From contig JALUVI010000074.1 of the NCBI GenBank assembly GCA_027020785.1, forward strand, positions 1 to 49,885: DNA of 49,885 nt, given 5' to 3'. Source of the stretch: Planctomycetota bacterium. GTDB lineage: Bacteria; Planctomycetota; UBA1135. Every line of letters starts with the position of its first letter. Positions within the stretch are counted from its first letter, which is position 1. The notes below the pieces were generated by a model. The model was not told the DNA's origin and made no database searches. It saw nothing but the letters and a program-made list of their open reading frames with translations. Below, one piece after another: positions 8,569 to 16,993 of the stretch. Made by a program: the position numbers and the translations under genes.

Positions 8569-9504
8569 TCAGCGGAAACTGGCGGTCCGGGCCTCCTCTC
8601 CGACCAGCTGCAGGAAGACGTCGTGCAGGGTCGGTTCGTGGTGTTCGAACGAGGTCAGGACCAGCCCGCGCTCGAAGCAGGAACGCAGCACGGCCTGCGG
8701 GTCGGCCCCGGGAGCCAGCACCAGCTCGACCCGCCCGTCGCCGAGGCGGCGGGCGCTGGCGACCTCGGGCAGGTCCACGAAGGCGTCCGGCGGCGGCCCC
8801 GCGAGCAGGACGGTCCGGGGGATCAGCGCCTTGGCCTCGGGGATGGTCCCGTCGAAGACCTTGCGCGCGTGGGCGATCAGGAGGATGCGGTCGCACATCC
8901 GCTCGGCGTGCTCCATCACGTGGGTGCTGAAGACCACGGTGGCGCCGCGCCGCTGCAGGTCGAGGATGACGTCCTCCATCACCTGCTGGTTGGCGGGGTC
9001 GAGCCCGCTGAACGGCTCGTCGAGGACGACGAACTCCGGGTCGTGGGCGATGCTGGCGAGGACCTGGACCTTCTGCCCCATGCCCTTGGAGAGGGTCTCG
9101 CAACGGGCGTTGGCGAACTCGCCGAGTCCGTAGCGCTCCAGCAACTCGTAGGCGCGCCGCTTGGCCGCTCCCTTCTCCATGCCCTTGAGACGGGCGAAGT
9201 AGGCGATCATCGCCCACGCCTTCATCTTCTTGTAGAGCCCCTTCTCCTCGGGGAGGTAGCCGATGCGCTCGCGCACCGCCAACGCCGACGAGGCCCCGAG
9301 CACGGTGATGGCGCCGGCGGTCGGCTCGATGATGTCGAGGATCATCCGGATGGTCGTGGTCTTCCCGGCGCCGTTGGGGCCGAGGAAGCCGTAGATCGAA
9401 CCGGTCGGGATGACGGCGCTGACGTCGTCCACCGCGGTGAAGTCGCCGTACTTCTTGGTCACCCCTTCGAGGACCACGGCGTGGGGCAGGACGGCGTCGC
9501 TCAT
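8569..9504 (-). CDS. ABC transporter ATP-binding protein (NatA-like)
   Basis: ATPase partner of the downstream permease. The 311-residue protein shows Walker A in FLGPNGAGKTTTIRM, the Q-loop region, an ABC signature in degenerate form (LSKGMGQKVQVLASIAHDP), Walker B FVVLDEPFSGLDP, and the switch His in VVFSTHVMEHAERM. The C-terminal 90 residues are the accessory domain seen in NatA/YhaQ-type exporters, ending PTLHDVFLQLVGEE. The start ATG at 9504 gives MSDAVLPHAVVLEGVTKKYGDF and overlaps the pepP-like stop by four bases. Gene order is peptidase, ATPase, permease. Confidence 0.92.
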   Translation of the reverse strand: MSDAVLPHAVVLEGVTKKYGDFTAVDDVSAVIPTGSIYGFLGPNGAGKTTTIRMILDIIEPTAGAITVLGASSALAVRERIGYLPEEKGLYKKMKAWAMIAYFARLKGMEKGAAKRRAYELLERYGLGEFANARCETLSKGMGQKVQVLASIAHDPEFVVLDEPFSGLDPANQQVMEDVILDLQRRGATVVFSTHVMEHAERMCDRILLIAHARKVFDGTIPEAKALIPRTVLLAGPPPDAFVDLPEVASARRLGDGRVELVLAPGADPQAVLRSCFERGLVLTSFEHHEPTLHDVFLQLVGEEARTASFR

Positions 9505-10868
9505 GCCGGCAGGGGCGAGTCCAGACTCGGCAGGGCTTCCAGCTCCTGGGCGCAGGCGTCCTCGACCGCCTCGACCTCCTTGACCACCGCCGCGGTCAGG
9601 ACCTCGGGCTCGTCGCCGGTGACGTGGACGTCGTCCTCGATGCGCACGCCGATGCCGCGGAACTCCTCCGGAGCCTCGTCGTCGTCGGGCTGCACGTAGA
9701 GGCCGGGCTCCACGGTCAGCACCATGCCGACCTCGAGCGGACGCGATGCGCCGTCCACCACGTAGCGGCCGGCGTCGTGGACGTCCAGACCGAGCCAGTG
9801 CGAAGTGTTGTGGGGATAGAAGCGGCGCCAGTCGCCGGACGCGAGGACCTGGTCCAGCGAGCCGCGGAGCAGGCCGACCTCGATCAGTCCCTCGCACAGG
9901 GTGCGCACGGCGACGTCGTGGACCTCGGAGAACGGCACGCCGACCCGGCAGCGGGCGATGGCCGCCTCCTGGGCGGCGAGCACGATCTCGTAGAGGCGCC
10001 GCGCGGGGCCCTCGAAGCGCCCCGAGACCGGCCAGGTCCGGGTCACGTCGCAGGCGTAGTGGCCGAACTCGGCGCCGGCGTCCACCAGCAGGAGGTCGCC
10101 GGCGCGGAGCGGATCGGCGTTGACCTGGTAGTGGAGGATGCAGGCGTTGGCGCCGCCGGCGACGATCGGCGGGTAGGCCCAGCCCGCGCCGTCGCCGCCG
10201 TTGCGCCGGAACACGTAGTCGAGGAGGGCCTCCACCTCGTACTCGTGCCGTCCGGGGGCGGTCAAGGCCATCGCCAGGAGATGGGCCTCGGCGGTGACGG
10301 CGGCGGCGCGACGCATCCACGCCAGCTCCTCGGGCGCCTTGTGGAGGCGCAGCTCGCCCAGCGTCGGCGTCGGGTCGAGGAGCACCTCGGGCGGCTCGAC
10401 GCCGGTGCGCACCCGGCGCCGCAGCTCCTCGAGCCGTTCGCGCACGATGGCGTCCAACCCGGCGTGGGCGCCGAGCCGGACCCAGGCGCGGCGGGCCTGG
10501 GCGAGGGCGTGGCCGGCGGCTGCGGCGAACTCGGAGTTCTCCCGCGCGGCGGGGAAGCCGAGCGCCTCCCGCGCCCCCTCCGGCCCGAGGCGGCGGCCGT
10601 TCCAGATCTCGCGCGAACGATCGCGCGGCAGGACGAAGAGCTCGGCCTCGGGCAGGGCGTCGATGCCCTTGGCGAGGATGAGCCAGGCCTCCGGTTCGGG
10701 GCAGCCGGTGAGGTACCAGAAGTTCGACTCCTGGCGGAACGGGAAGTCCACGTCGTGGTTCCGCGTCGCGAGCGAGGCCCCGGGGAACAGGGCGACGTCC
10801 CCGTCCTCCATCCGATCGAGGAAGGCCGAACGATGGCGGGCGGCGAGGAGGTCGGCGGAGAGGAGCAT
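9501..10868 (-). CDS. pepP: Xaa-Pro aminopeptidase (M24B family)
   Basis: Metalloaminopeptidase that removes an N-terminal residue before proline. The 455-residue product has the N-terminal aminopeptidase P domain (FPGASLATRNHDVDFPFRQESNFWYLTGCPEP) and a pita-bread catalytic domain. Dimetal ligands are visible: two Asp in VDAGAEFGHYACDVTRTW, His in HNTSHWLGLDVHD, Glu in TVEPGLYV and Glu in GVRIEDDVHV. ATG 10868 (MLLSADLLAARH) matches family N termini, although the frame stays open much further upstream across the divergent promoter region. It overlaps the ABC ATPase by four bases, so peptide turnover and the exporter may be functionally linked, but this is inference. Confidence 0.93.
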   Translation of the reverse strand: MLLSADLLAARHRSAFLDRMEDGDVALFPGASLATRNHDVDFPFRQESNFWYLTGCPEPEAWLILAKGIDALPEAELFVLPRDRSREIWNGRRLGPEGAREALGFPAARENSEFAAAAGHALAQARRAWVRLGAHAGLDAIVRERLEELRRRVRTGVEPPEVLLDPTPTLGELRLHKAPEELAWMRRAAAVTAEAHLLAMALTAPGRHEYEVEALLDYVFRRNGGDGAGWAYPPIVAGGANACILHYQVNADPLRAGDLLLVDAGAEFGHYACDVTRTWPVSGRFEGPARRLYEIVLAAQEAAIARCRVGVPFSEVHDVAVRTLCEGLIEVGLLRGSLDQVLASGDWRRFYPHNTSHWLGLDVHDAGRYVVDGASRPLEVGMVLTVEPGLYVQPDDDEAPEEFRGIGVRIEDDVHVTGDEPEVLTAAVVKEVEAVEDACAQELEALPSLDSPLPA

Positions 10869-10970
10869 GGGGACGGCCCGCAGGACCGTGGCAGGATTCT
10901 GCGCCTTCTGGCGGATGCCGTCAAACCCGTTCCCCTCCTCGACGGCTGCGGCGCGGTCCCTCCGCCCGCG

Positions 10971-10999
10971 TTGTCGGGTCGGCGCCGCAGCGATACCTT
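10971..10999 (+). promoter_or_regulatory. Candidate sigma-70-type promoter for the DUF481 gene
   Basis: TTGTCG (10971-10976) and TACCTT (10994-10999) are separated by exactly 17 bases within the divergent pepP/DUF481 spacer. This predicts a leader of roughly 45 bases before ATG 11052, containing a GGGGAGA stretch. It is one of the few promoters in this window with a recognisable -35 hexamer. Confidence 0.45.
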
Positions 11000-11051
11000 G
11001 TGCGGCTTCCGTCCTCCCGCCATCCCCTGGGGAGACGGAACGCAACGACCC

Positions 11052-11858
11052 ATGATCCACTCCACCCTCCTGCTCCTCCTCGCCCTCCAGGGCGACCCCG
11101 TCTCCGCGGTCACCACCTCGACCGCAGCCGAAGCCGCCGCCTCCGAGGGCGCCCCGGCGGCGGCGAGCACGACCCCGACCGCCGAACCGGAACGCTCCTG
11201 GACCGGGCGCGTGGACGCCGGCCTGACCCTGGTCTCCGGCAACAACGAATCCACCACCGGCTCCCTCCAGGTGGCGCTCGGCTGGGAAGGCGAGCTCTGG
11301 ACCGCCGACGCGACGGCGGGCTACACCGGCGTGCGCACCACCGACCAGGCCACCGGCGACGCCAGCACGACCACCCGCCTGATCACGGCCACGGGTGGGG
11401 TCAAGCGCTTCTTCTCCACGGAGAAGAACCTCTACGGCTACGGCAAGGTCGGCGCCCGCAAGGACGTGCCGAACGGCCTGACCAAGCGGAACGACGCGGG
11501 CGCCGGCGTCGGCTACCGCTTCGACTTCCTCACCGACGGCCACCTCGATGCCGAGGCCGGCGTCAGCTACGTCTCCGAGGAACTGGTCGGGGTCGCCGAC
11601 AGCGAGGACACCGCGGTCGGCCGCTTCTCCTACGACCTCGGCCTGCCCGTCTCCGACGGCGCCGAGCTGTTCGGCGACGGCGAGTACTTCAAGGGCGGCG
11701 ACGTCGAGTCCTTCACCAGCACCACCGGCGTGCGCTGGCACATCGGTGAGAAGTGGTTCCTGCAGGCGGCCGTCCAGGTCAACTGGGACGGCACGCCGGC
11801 CCCGGGCTTCTCGAGCACCGACCAGATCGTCACCCTGTCGCTGGGCGTGGACCTCTAG
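11052..11858 (+). CDS. DUF481 (YdiY-like) outer-membrane beta-barrel protein
   Basis: A 268-residue exported protein: a signal peptide (MIHSTLLLLLALQG), then a low-complexity Ala/Thr/Pro linker to about residue 50, then a DUF481 barrel. The barrel opens with WTGRVDAGLTLVSGNNESTTGSLQVALGW, typical of the family (salt-induced outer membrane protein). Alternating beta strands follow to the end (LYGYGKVGARKD, GVGYRFDFLTDGHLDAEAGVSYV, TDQIVTLSLGVDL). It has its own candidate promoter divergent from pepP, and a GC-rich hairpin follows the stop. It is presumably an outer-membrane component; its exact role is unknown for the family. Confidence 0.85.
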   Translation: MIHSTLLLLLALQGDPVSAVTTSTAAEAAASEGAPAAASTTPTAEPERSWTGRVDAGLTLVSGNNESTTGSLQVALGWEGELWTADATAGYTGVRTTDQATGDASTTTRLITATGGVKRFFSTEKNLYGYGKVGARKDVPNGLTKRNDAGAGVGYRFDFLTDGHLDAEAGVSYVSEELVGVADSEDTAVGRFSYDLGLPVSDGAELFGDGEYFKGGDVESFTSTTGVRWHIGEKWFLQAAVQVNWDGTPAPGFSSTDQIVTLSLGVDL

Positions 11859-11877
11859 GTCGGCGCCGCGAGGCCGT

Positions 11878-11903
11878 GCCGCGGCGGCCCCGCCCGCCGC
11901 GGC
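11878..11903 (+). terminator. GC-rich hairpin after the DUF481 gene
   Basis: GCCGCGGCGG (11878-11887) and CCGCCGCGGC (11894-11903) form a perfect 10-bp stem with a six-base loop, 19 bases after the stop codon. There is no U-tract, so it could be an atypical terminator or a 3'-end stabiliser. Confidence 0.45.
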
Positions 11904-11928
11904 CGGCAACGACGGGCCCGAGTCGTCC

Positions 11929-11934
11929 TAGAAT
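11929..11934 (+). promoter_or_regulatory. Candidate -10 (TAGAAT) for the methyltransferase operon
   Basis: TAGAAT ends five bases before GTG 11940 and eleven before ATG 11946, with no Shine-Dalgarno sequence between. It sits just after the GC hairpin of the preceding gene, as expected at a unit boundary. It predicts a leaderless or nearly leaderless mRNA. Confidence 0.5.
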
Positions 11935-11939
11935 GGTTC

Positions 11940-13136
11940 GTGGCCATGTCCATGGACCTGAAGACGGCTCGGGCCCTGACGTCTCCCGAAGCCCGCGAGA
12001 CGCTCGTCCTGTTCCGCAACATGGCGGACGACCCGCTCTCCATCCAGGAGAGCTTCCGCGGCATGTTCCCGGAGAAGGTCGCCCGGGCCATGGGCGAGCT
12101 GCGGGCCCTGCGCCGCCGCGCCGCCCAGAAGTTCGAGCGGGGCCTGGACCTGTTCTTCACCAAGCAGCAGCTCGAGCAGTCCTCCAGCGAACGGGTGGCG
12201 ACCTGGCGGGCCCGCCGCTTCGTCGAGGCCGGCGCCGAGGAGGTCTGGGACCCCTGCTGCGGCATGGGCGCGGACGCCATCGCCCTCGGGCGCGCCGGGC
12301 TCCGGGTCCACGCCAGCGACTGCGACCCGGTCGCGGTCCACTTCGCCCGGACCAACGTCGAGACCTACGGGCTCGACGGCCGGGTGGAGGTCGGTGAGGC
12401 CGACGCCGCCGAGGTGGCGGCAGGAGCGCGCTTCGTCTACCTCGACCCGGCGCGGCGCAAGGGCGCCCGCCGCCTCATCGATCCGGCGCAGTGGTCGCCC
12501 GCCCCGGACGTCGTCGCCGCCTGGCTCGCCGGGGCCGAGGGCGCTTGCCTCAAGCTGTCCCCCTCCATCCCGGTGGAGTCGCTGCTCGAGCACTTCCCCG
12601 CGCCCGACGAGATCGAGGTCGTGAGCCTCAACGGCGAGGTCAAGGAGATGGTGTTCTGGTACGGCGCCCTGGCCGGCCCGGACGGACGCTGCGCCACGAT
12701 CTTGCCCGAGGAACTCTCCTTCCGCGGTGACGAGGAGGCCCGCGCTCCGGTCGGCGAGGCCGCCGAACTGCTCTACGACCCCGACCCGGCCCTGGTCCGC
12801 GCCGGCCTGCTCGGCCGCTTCGCGCGCGAGCACGGGCTCCACGTGCTGGACCCCGAGATCGGCTACCTGACCGGCGACGCCGCGGTGGATTCGCCCTTCG
12901 TCGACGCCTTCCGCGTCGTCGCCTGGGCGCCGCTCGACCCGCGCAAGATGCGTGCGCTGCTCCGCGACCACGAGGTCGGGCGGCTCGAGATCCGCAAGCG
13001 CGGCATCGCGGAGCGCCCCGAGACCCTGCGCAAGCGACTCCTGCCCAAGCCCCTCGGAGAGCGCCACCTGACCCTGGTCGCGGTCCGTGTCGGCGACCGG
13101 CACCTCGGCTTCCTCTGCGAACCGCCGGACGCATGA
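11940..13136 (+). CDS. Class I SAM-dependent methyltransferase with THUMP-like C-terminal domain
   Basis: A 398-residue protein, or 396 from ATG 11946. An N-terminal helical region leads to KQQLEQSSSERVATWRARRF, then the SAM-binding motif VWDPCCGMGADAIALG and the acidic loop ASDCDPVAVHFARTN. A catalytic-loop-like YLDPARRKGARR stands where Rossmann methyltransferases usually have D/N-PP-Y/F. The C-terminal third (VLDPEIGYLTGD ... LEIRKRGIAERPETLRKRL) resembles the THUMP-like domain of this family, suggesting an RNA substrate. GTG 11940 is closest to a -10-like hexamer. It overlaps the solute-binding lipoprotein by four bases (ATGA) and so heads a four-gene operon with a peptide-type ABC importer. 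That pairing is odd and functionally unexplained. Confidence 0.8.
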   Translation: MAMSMDLKTARALTSPEARETLVLFRNMADDPLSIQESFRGMFPEKVARAMGELRALRRRAAQKFERGLDLFFTKQQLEQSSSERVATWRARRFVEAGAEEVWDPCCGMGADAIALGRAGLRVHASDCDPVAVHFARTNVETYGLDGRVEVGEADAAEVAAGARFVYLDPARRKGARRLIDPAQWSPAPDVVAAWLAGAEGACLKLSPSIPVESLLEHFPAPDEIEVVSLNGEVKEMVFWYGALAGPDGRCATILPEELSFRGDEEARAPVGEAAELLYDPDPALVRAGLLGRFAREHGLHVLDPEIGYLTGDAAVDSPFVDAFRVVAWAPLDPRKMRALLRDHEVGRLEIRKRGIAERPETLRKRLLPKPLGERHLTLVAVRVGDRHLGFLCEPPDA

Positions 13137-14917
13137 CCTGCCGCTGGGCCCGCGCCGCCCTCTCCCTGCTGGTCGTTCTGGTTGCGACCGCGGCCTGCGG
13201 AGACGGCGGCGGGGGGCCCACGGCCGCCGCCCCGCGCTCCGCGGCCCCCCGCGAGGCCCGTTTCGCCTCGGGCGTGCTGGGGCGCGACTTCGACCCCGGC
13301 CACGCCGGCACCGCCCCGGAGGCGCTGCTCCAGCACCAGGTCTACGAATGCCTGTTCGAGTACGACCCGGCGGCCCCCGACCCGACCGTGGTCCGCCCGC
13401 TCCTGGTCGAGTCCTGGCAGGTCTCGGAGGACGCGCGGACCTGGACCTTCACGCTGCGCCGGGACGCCGTCTTCCACGACCCCTGGGATCCGCCGTTGTG
13501 GCCCGGGCGCGAGCGCCCGGTCACCGCCGCCGACGTGGCGTGGTCGTGGCTGCGCCAGGCGGACGCCCGCGGTGAACGCAACGCCTGGTGGGAGTTCGCC
13601 GGCCTGATCGCAGGGCTCGATGCGCTCCACGAGGCCACCGCGGACGGCGGCGCGGCCGCGGACGAGGCGTGGGAGCGCGCCGTCGCGGAGGGCGTGTCGG
13701 GGCTCGAAGTGCTGGACGAGCGGCGCCTGCGCCTCACCCTGCGCCGCCCCGAGCCGACCCTGCCCGGGCGCCTCGCCGCCCCGGCCTTCGCCGTGGTCCC
13801 GCCCGAGGCCGACCGGCCGCCGCGGCGGCTCGCCGAACGGCCGGTCGGCAGCGGGCCGTTCCGGGTCGCGTCCTGGGAACCCGGCCAGCGCGTCCGCTTC
13901 CTCGCCGTCCCGGGCTGGCGCGGCGACCCTTCCCCCTTCGGCGACGGCTCGCTCCCCTTCCTCCCCGGCTTCCGCTGGGAGCGGGTCCGCGAGAGCACCA
14001 CCCGAACCCTGATGTTCGAGCGCGGCGAGCTCGACCGCCTGCGCCCCGGGACCGACGCGCTGGGCCGGTTCTTCCAGGACGGCGCGTTGAAGCCCTCGTG
14101 GCGGGAGCGCGGCTTCCGCCTCGCCGTCGCCGACGAGGCCAACACCACCTTCCTCGTCTTCGCGATGTCCGACCCGGTGATCGGCCACGTCCCCGGAGAC
14201 GAGGCCGGCAACGTGCGGCGGCGCGCCCTGCGCCGCGCGCTGGCCCTGGCCTTCCCCTACGACGACTGGCATCGTCTGGAGCGCGCCGGGCTGACCGCGC
14301 GACCGGCGCGCTCCTTCGTCGCCCGGGTCCTGCCCGGCTCGGCCGACCTCCCCGCGTTCCCCTGGCGCGACGGCGGCCTCGCCGCGGCGCGGCGGGTGCT
14401 CGACGACGCCGGCGACGTCGCCGCCCTGCCGCCGCTCACCATCGACCTGCCCGGCGCCTGGCCGACCATGCGTTCGGTCGGCGAGGTCTATGCCTCCCGC
14501 CTCGGCGAGCTCGGCATCCGGACCGAGCTGCGGGCCCTGCCGTGGGCGACCTTCCTCGACCGGGCGGTGCGCGGCGAGTTCCAGGTCGCGTTCCAGGCCT
14601 GGGGCCTCGACTGGCCCGACCCGCTGCTGGCGCTGGCGCCCTTCCACGGTGAGGAGCGGGGCACCCCGACCAACCTCTCGGGCTTCGCCGACCCCGAATT
14701 CGACCGCCTGTTCGCACGGTGTCGCGACGAGCCCGACCCGAAGGCGCGGCTCGCCCTGATCGTGGCCATGCACGAGATCCTCTACGCCGAGGTGCCGGCC
14801 GCCCCGATCGACCACGGGCGAGCCGTGATCCTGTTCCAGCCGTGGGTGGAGCACGGCTTCGCCCATCCCTTCGAGGCCTTCGCGCCCAAGTTCCTGCGTC
14901 GGGGGGAGGCGCCGTGA
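13133..14917 (+). CDS. ABC transporter substrate-binding lipoprotein, family 5
   Basis: A 594-residue periplasmic solute-binding protein of the peptide/nickel/opine group. The signal peptide ends in a lipobox (VATAACG), with the lipidated Cys near residue 22. Family-5 features include EALLQHQVYECLFEYDP, LLVESWQVSEDARTWTFTLRRDAVFHD, the GSGPFRVASWEPGQRVRF segment, and a C-terminal lobe with FQVAFQAWGLDWPDPLL and TNLSGFADPEFDRLF. It overlaps both neighbours by four bases (ATGA upstream, GTGA downstream). Oligopeptides are the most likely ligand class, but the binding pocket cannot be read from sequence. The two permeases follow directly; no ATPase gene is in the operon. Confidence 0.9.
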   Translation: MTCRWARAALSLLVVLVATAACGDGGGGPTAAAPRSAAPREARFASGVLGRDFDPGHAGTAPEALLQHQVYECLFEYDPAAPDPTVVRPLLVESWQVSEDARTWTFTLRRDAVFHDPWDPPLWPGRERPVTAADVAWSWLRQADARGERNAWWEFAGLIAGLDALHEATADGGAAADEAWERAVAEGVSGLEVLDERRLRLTLRRPEPTLPGRLAAPAFAVVPPEADRPPRRLAERPVGSGPFRVASWEPGQRVRFLAVPGWRGDPSPFGDGSLPFLPGFRWERVRESTTRTLMFERGELDRLRPGTDALGRFFQDGALKPSWRERGFRLAVADEANTTFLVFAMSDPVIGHVPGDEAGNVRRRALRRALALAFPYDDWHRLERAGLTARPARSFVARVLPGSADLPAFPWRDGGLAAARRVLDDAGDVAALPPLTIDLPGAWPTMRSVGEVYASRLGELGIRTELRALPWATFLDRAVRGEFQVAFQAWGLDWPDPLLALAPFHGEERGTPTNLSGFADPEFDRLFARCRDEPDPKARLALIVAMHEILYAEVPAAPIDHGRAVILFQPWVEHGFAHPFEAFAPKFLRRGEAP

Positions 14918-16176
14918 GTCGCTTCCTCCGACGTCTGGGCGAAACGGTCGCCGCAGCCCTCGGCGCCTTCCTCCTCCTCTTCCTCCTGCTCGAGACCCCG
15001 GTCCTCGGCGACCCGGCCCTGCGCGAGGCGGGCGCGCACGCCGGCGCCGGCGAGGTGGCGGCGGCCCGCGCCCGGCTCGGCGCCCTGGAGGACTTCCATC
15101 GGCGCGCCCTGACGCTGCGGCTCGCCGGCGCGCCGGCGCGCCAGGAGCAGCGACTGGAGCTGCGGGTCCGGGACGGCGCGCTCCACCTCGCGGCCGAGGG
15201 CGCCGCCGGGGGGCGCACCGTCGCGCTCGGTGAGCGTCCGCTGGCCGAGGTCGCGGCCGCCCTCGCCGACGCCGCCCTCGCCCTGGACCCGCCCCGTCTC
15301 CTGGAGGCCCGGGCGGCCGCCGGTCTGGAGACGGCCCCGGCGGACGGACTCGCCGCCGCGCTCGACGGCAGCGTGCTCCTCCTGCCGACCGGCCTCGAGC
15401 GCAGCCTGCCCTGGGGACGACCGGTGGCCGCCCCGCGGCGCTTCCTGCACCGACTCGGCGCGGTCCTGAGCGGCGACCTCGGCACGGACCGCGACGGCCG
15501 CCCGGTGGCCCGCGAGCTCCTCCGCCGCGGCGCCGTGTCCCTGGCCTATGCGCTGCCGGCGTTCGTGCTCGCGACCCTGGTCGCCCTCGGGCTGGGCCTG
15601 GCCGCGGGCTGGCGCGGCGGCCGGCTCGACGCGACGCTCGCCGCGCTCTCGCTCGCCCTGCTCTCGGTGAGTGCGGTCAGCGCCCTGCTCGTGTGGCGGC
15701 GTCTGCTGACGGTGGAGCTCGGCCTCCTGCCGCTGCGCCCCTGGGGGCCGCCCCGTCTTCCGCTCCTCCTGCTGCCGATCGCGCTCTGGGTGCTGGTCGC
15801 GCCGTGGGGCGACCTCCGCCTCTATCGCGCCCTGGTCCGCGACCGCCGAGGCGCCCCCCACCTGCGCGCCGGCCGGGCCCGCGGGCTGTCGGAGCGCCGC
15901 CTCGCCCTCGCCCACCTCCTGCCGGGGCTCCTGCCGACGGTCTTCGCCCACCTCGCCCACCTGGTTCCCTTCCTGGTCTTCGGCTCGCTCCTGCTCGAAC
16001 GCCTCTGCGACCTGCCCGGCCTCGGCGAGTACCTGGTGGACGGCCTGGCGCGCAGCGACGTCCGCGTCCTCGAGGGCGGCACCCTGCTCGCCGCCACCCT
16101 GTTCCTGCTCGCCCAGCTCGCCGCCGACCTCGGCGCTGCGCTGGTGGACCCCCGGCTCCGTTCCCCCGCGCGATGA
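14914..16176 (+). CDS. ABC transporter permease, DppB-like, with an enlarged periplasmic domain
   Basis: A 420-residue inner-membrane permease. GTG 14914 overlaps the lipoprotein stop (GTGA) and has a strong GGGGGGAGG sequence just upstream. One helix (AAALGAFLLLFLLLETPVL) is followed by about 180 periplasmic residues, then five helices from about residue 207. The family landmark SGDLGTDRDGRPVARELL is at residues 186-203, about 100 residues later than in ordinary DppB proteins; the extra part (about residues 35-180) is Ala/Arg/Leu-rich and unrecognised. The EAA-type coupling loop is LRAGRARGLSERRLALAHLLPG. It pairs with the DppC-like gene that overlaps it. Confidence 0.88.
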   Translation: MSRFLRRLGETVAAALGAFLLLFLLLETPVLGDPALREAGAHAGAGEVAAARARLGALEDFHRRALTLRLAGAPARQEQRLELRVRDGALHLAAEGAAGGRTVALGERPLAEVAAALADAALALDPPRLLEARAAAGLETAPADGLAAALDGSVLLLPTGLERSLPWGRPVAAPRRFLHRLGAVLSGDLGTDRDGRPVARELLRRGAVSLAYALPAFVLATLVALGLGLAAGWRGGRLDATLAALSLALLSVSAVSALLVWRRLLTVELGLLPLRPWGPPRLPLLLLPIALWVLVAPWGDLRLYRALVRDRRGAPHLRAGRARGLSERRLALAHLLPGLLPTVFAHLAHLVPFLVFGSLLLERLCDLPGLGEYLVDGLARSDVRVLEGGTLLAATLFLLAQLAADLGAALVDPRLRSPAR

Positions 16177-16982
16177 GACGACTCGCGGTCGCCCTGCTCG
16201 CGGTCTACGCGCTCCTGGCCCTGGCCCCTGCCGGGCTCGGCGGCTGGGACCGCCCCGGATCGGGCCCCGCCTTCGCGCCGCCGTCGCCCGCCCACTGGGC
16301 CGGCACCGACCAGGTCGGCCGCGACGTCCTGCTCGGTGCGGTCCTCGGCGTGCGCACCGCGCTGCGGGTCGGCCTCCTGGCGGCCGGCGTGGCCCTGCTC
16401 GTCGGCGCCGCCCTCGGCCTGCTCGCGGGCTGGCGCGGCGGCGCCTGGGACCGCGCGGTCCTGCTCGCGACGACCTGGGTCTCGGCGGTGCCCTCGCTGC
16501 TCCTGCTGCTGGTCCTCGCCTTCCTCTTCGGCGGCGGCACCACCGGCGTGTTCCTGGCCGTCGGCCTGGTGTCCTGGGTCGGGGTGTCGCGCCTGGTCCG
16601 CGCCGAGGTGCGCCGCCTGCGCGCCGCGCCCTTCCTCGAGGCGGCCCGCGCCCAGGGCGGCGGCGGCTTCCTCCTCCTGCGCCGCCACGTACTCCCCCAC
16701 CTCGCCCCCCTGTGCGCCGTCCAGTTCGCGCTCGTCTTCGTCGGCGCGGTCAAGGCCGAAGTCGTCCTGTCCTTCCTCGGCATCGGCCTGGAATCGGCCC
16801 CGTCCTGGGGCCGCATGATCGCCGACGCCTGGGCCTTCGACGACCTCGGCCAGGGACGCCCGTGGCGCCTGCTCCTCGCCACCCTGTTCATGGCCGGCCT
16901 GGTCGCCGCCCTGCACCTCTGGGCCGAGCGCGTGGACGAGGGCCGCGCGGCGCGGGGGGAGGGGGACGGGCTCGCCCCCTGA
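16173..16982 (+). CDS. ABC transporter permease, DppC-like
   Basis: A 269-residue inner-membrane permease of the oligopeptide/dipeptide group. It has an N-terminal helix (LAVALLAVYALLALAPAGL), the family landmark HWAGTDQVGRDVLLGAVLGVRTALRVG, then about five helices. The EAA-type coupling loop is FLEAARAQGGGGFLLLRRHVLPHLAPL, and the ending VVLSFLGIGLESAPSWGRMIADAW is also typical. It overlaps the DppB-like gene by four bases. The stop codon lies eleven bases before the structured intergenic element at 16994, which is therefore probably on the same transcript or directly downstream. The DppD/DppF ATPases must come from elsewhere in the genome. Confidence 0.92.
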   Translation: MRRLAVALLAVYALLALAPAGLGGWDRPGSGPAFAPPSPAHWAGTDQVGRDVLLGAVLGVRTALRVGLLAAGVALLVGAALGLLAGWRGGAWDRAVLLATTWVSAVPSLLLLLVLAFLFGGGTTGVFLAVGLVSWVGVSRLVRAEVRRLRAAPFLEAARAQGGGGFLLLRRHVLPHLAPLCAVQFALVFVGAVKAEVVLSFLGIGLESAPSWGRMIADAWAFDDLGQGRPWRLLLATLFMAGLVAALHLWAERVDEGRAARGEGDGLAP

Positions 16983-16993
16983 CCCCCCGGATC

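Noticed and set aside
8569-8600. GGAAACTGGC near 8573 resembles the left end of the structured RNA element.
   Set aside because: It lies in the coding tail of the ABC ATPase, GGTGTTCC is not found seven bases later, and no matching right end follows. It is a chance match.
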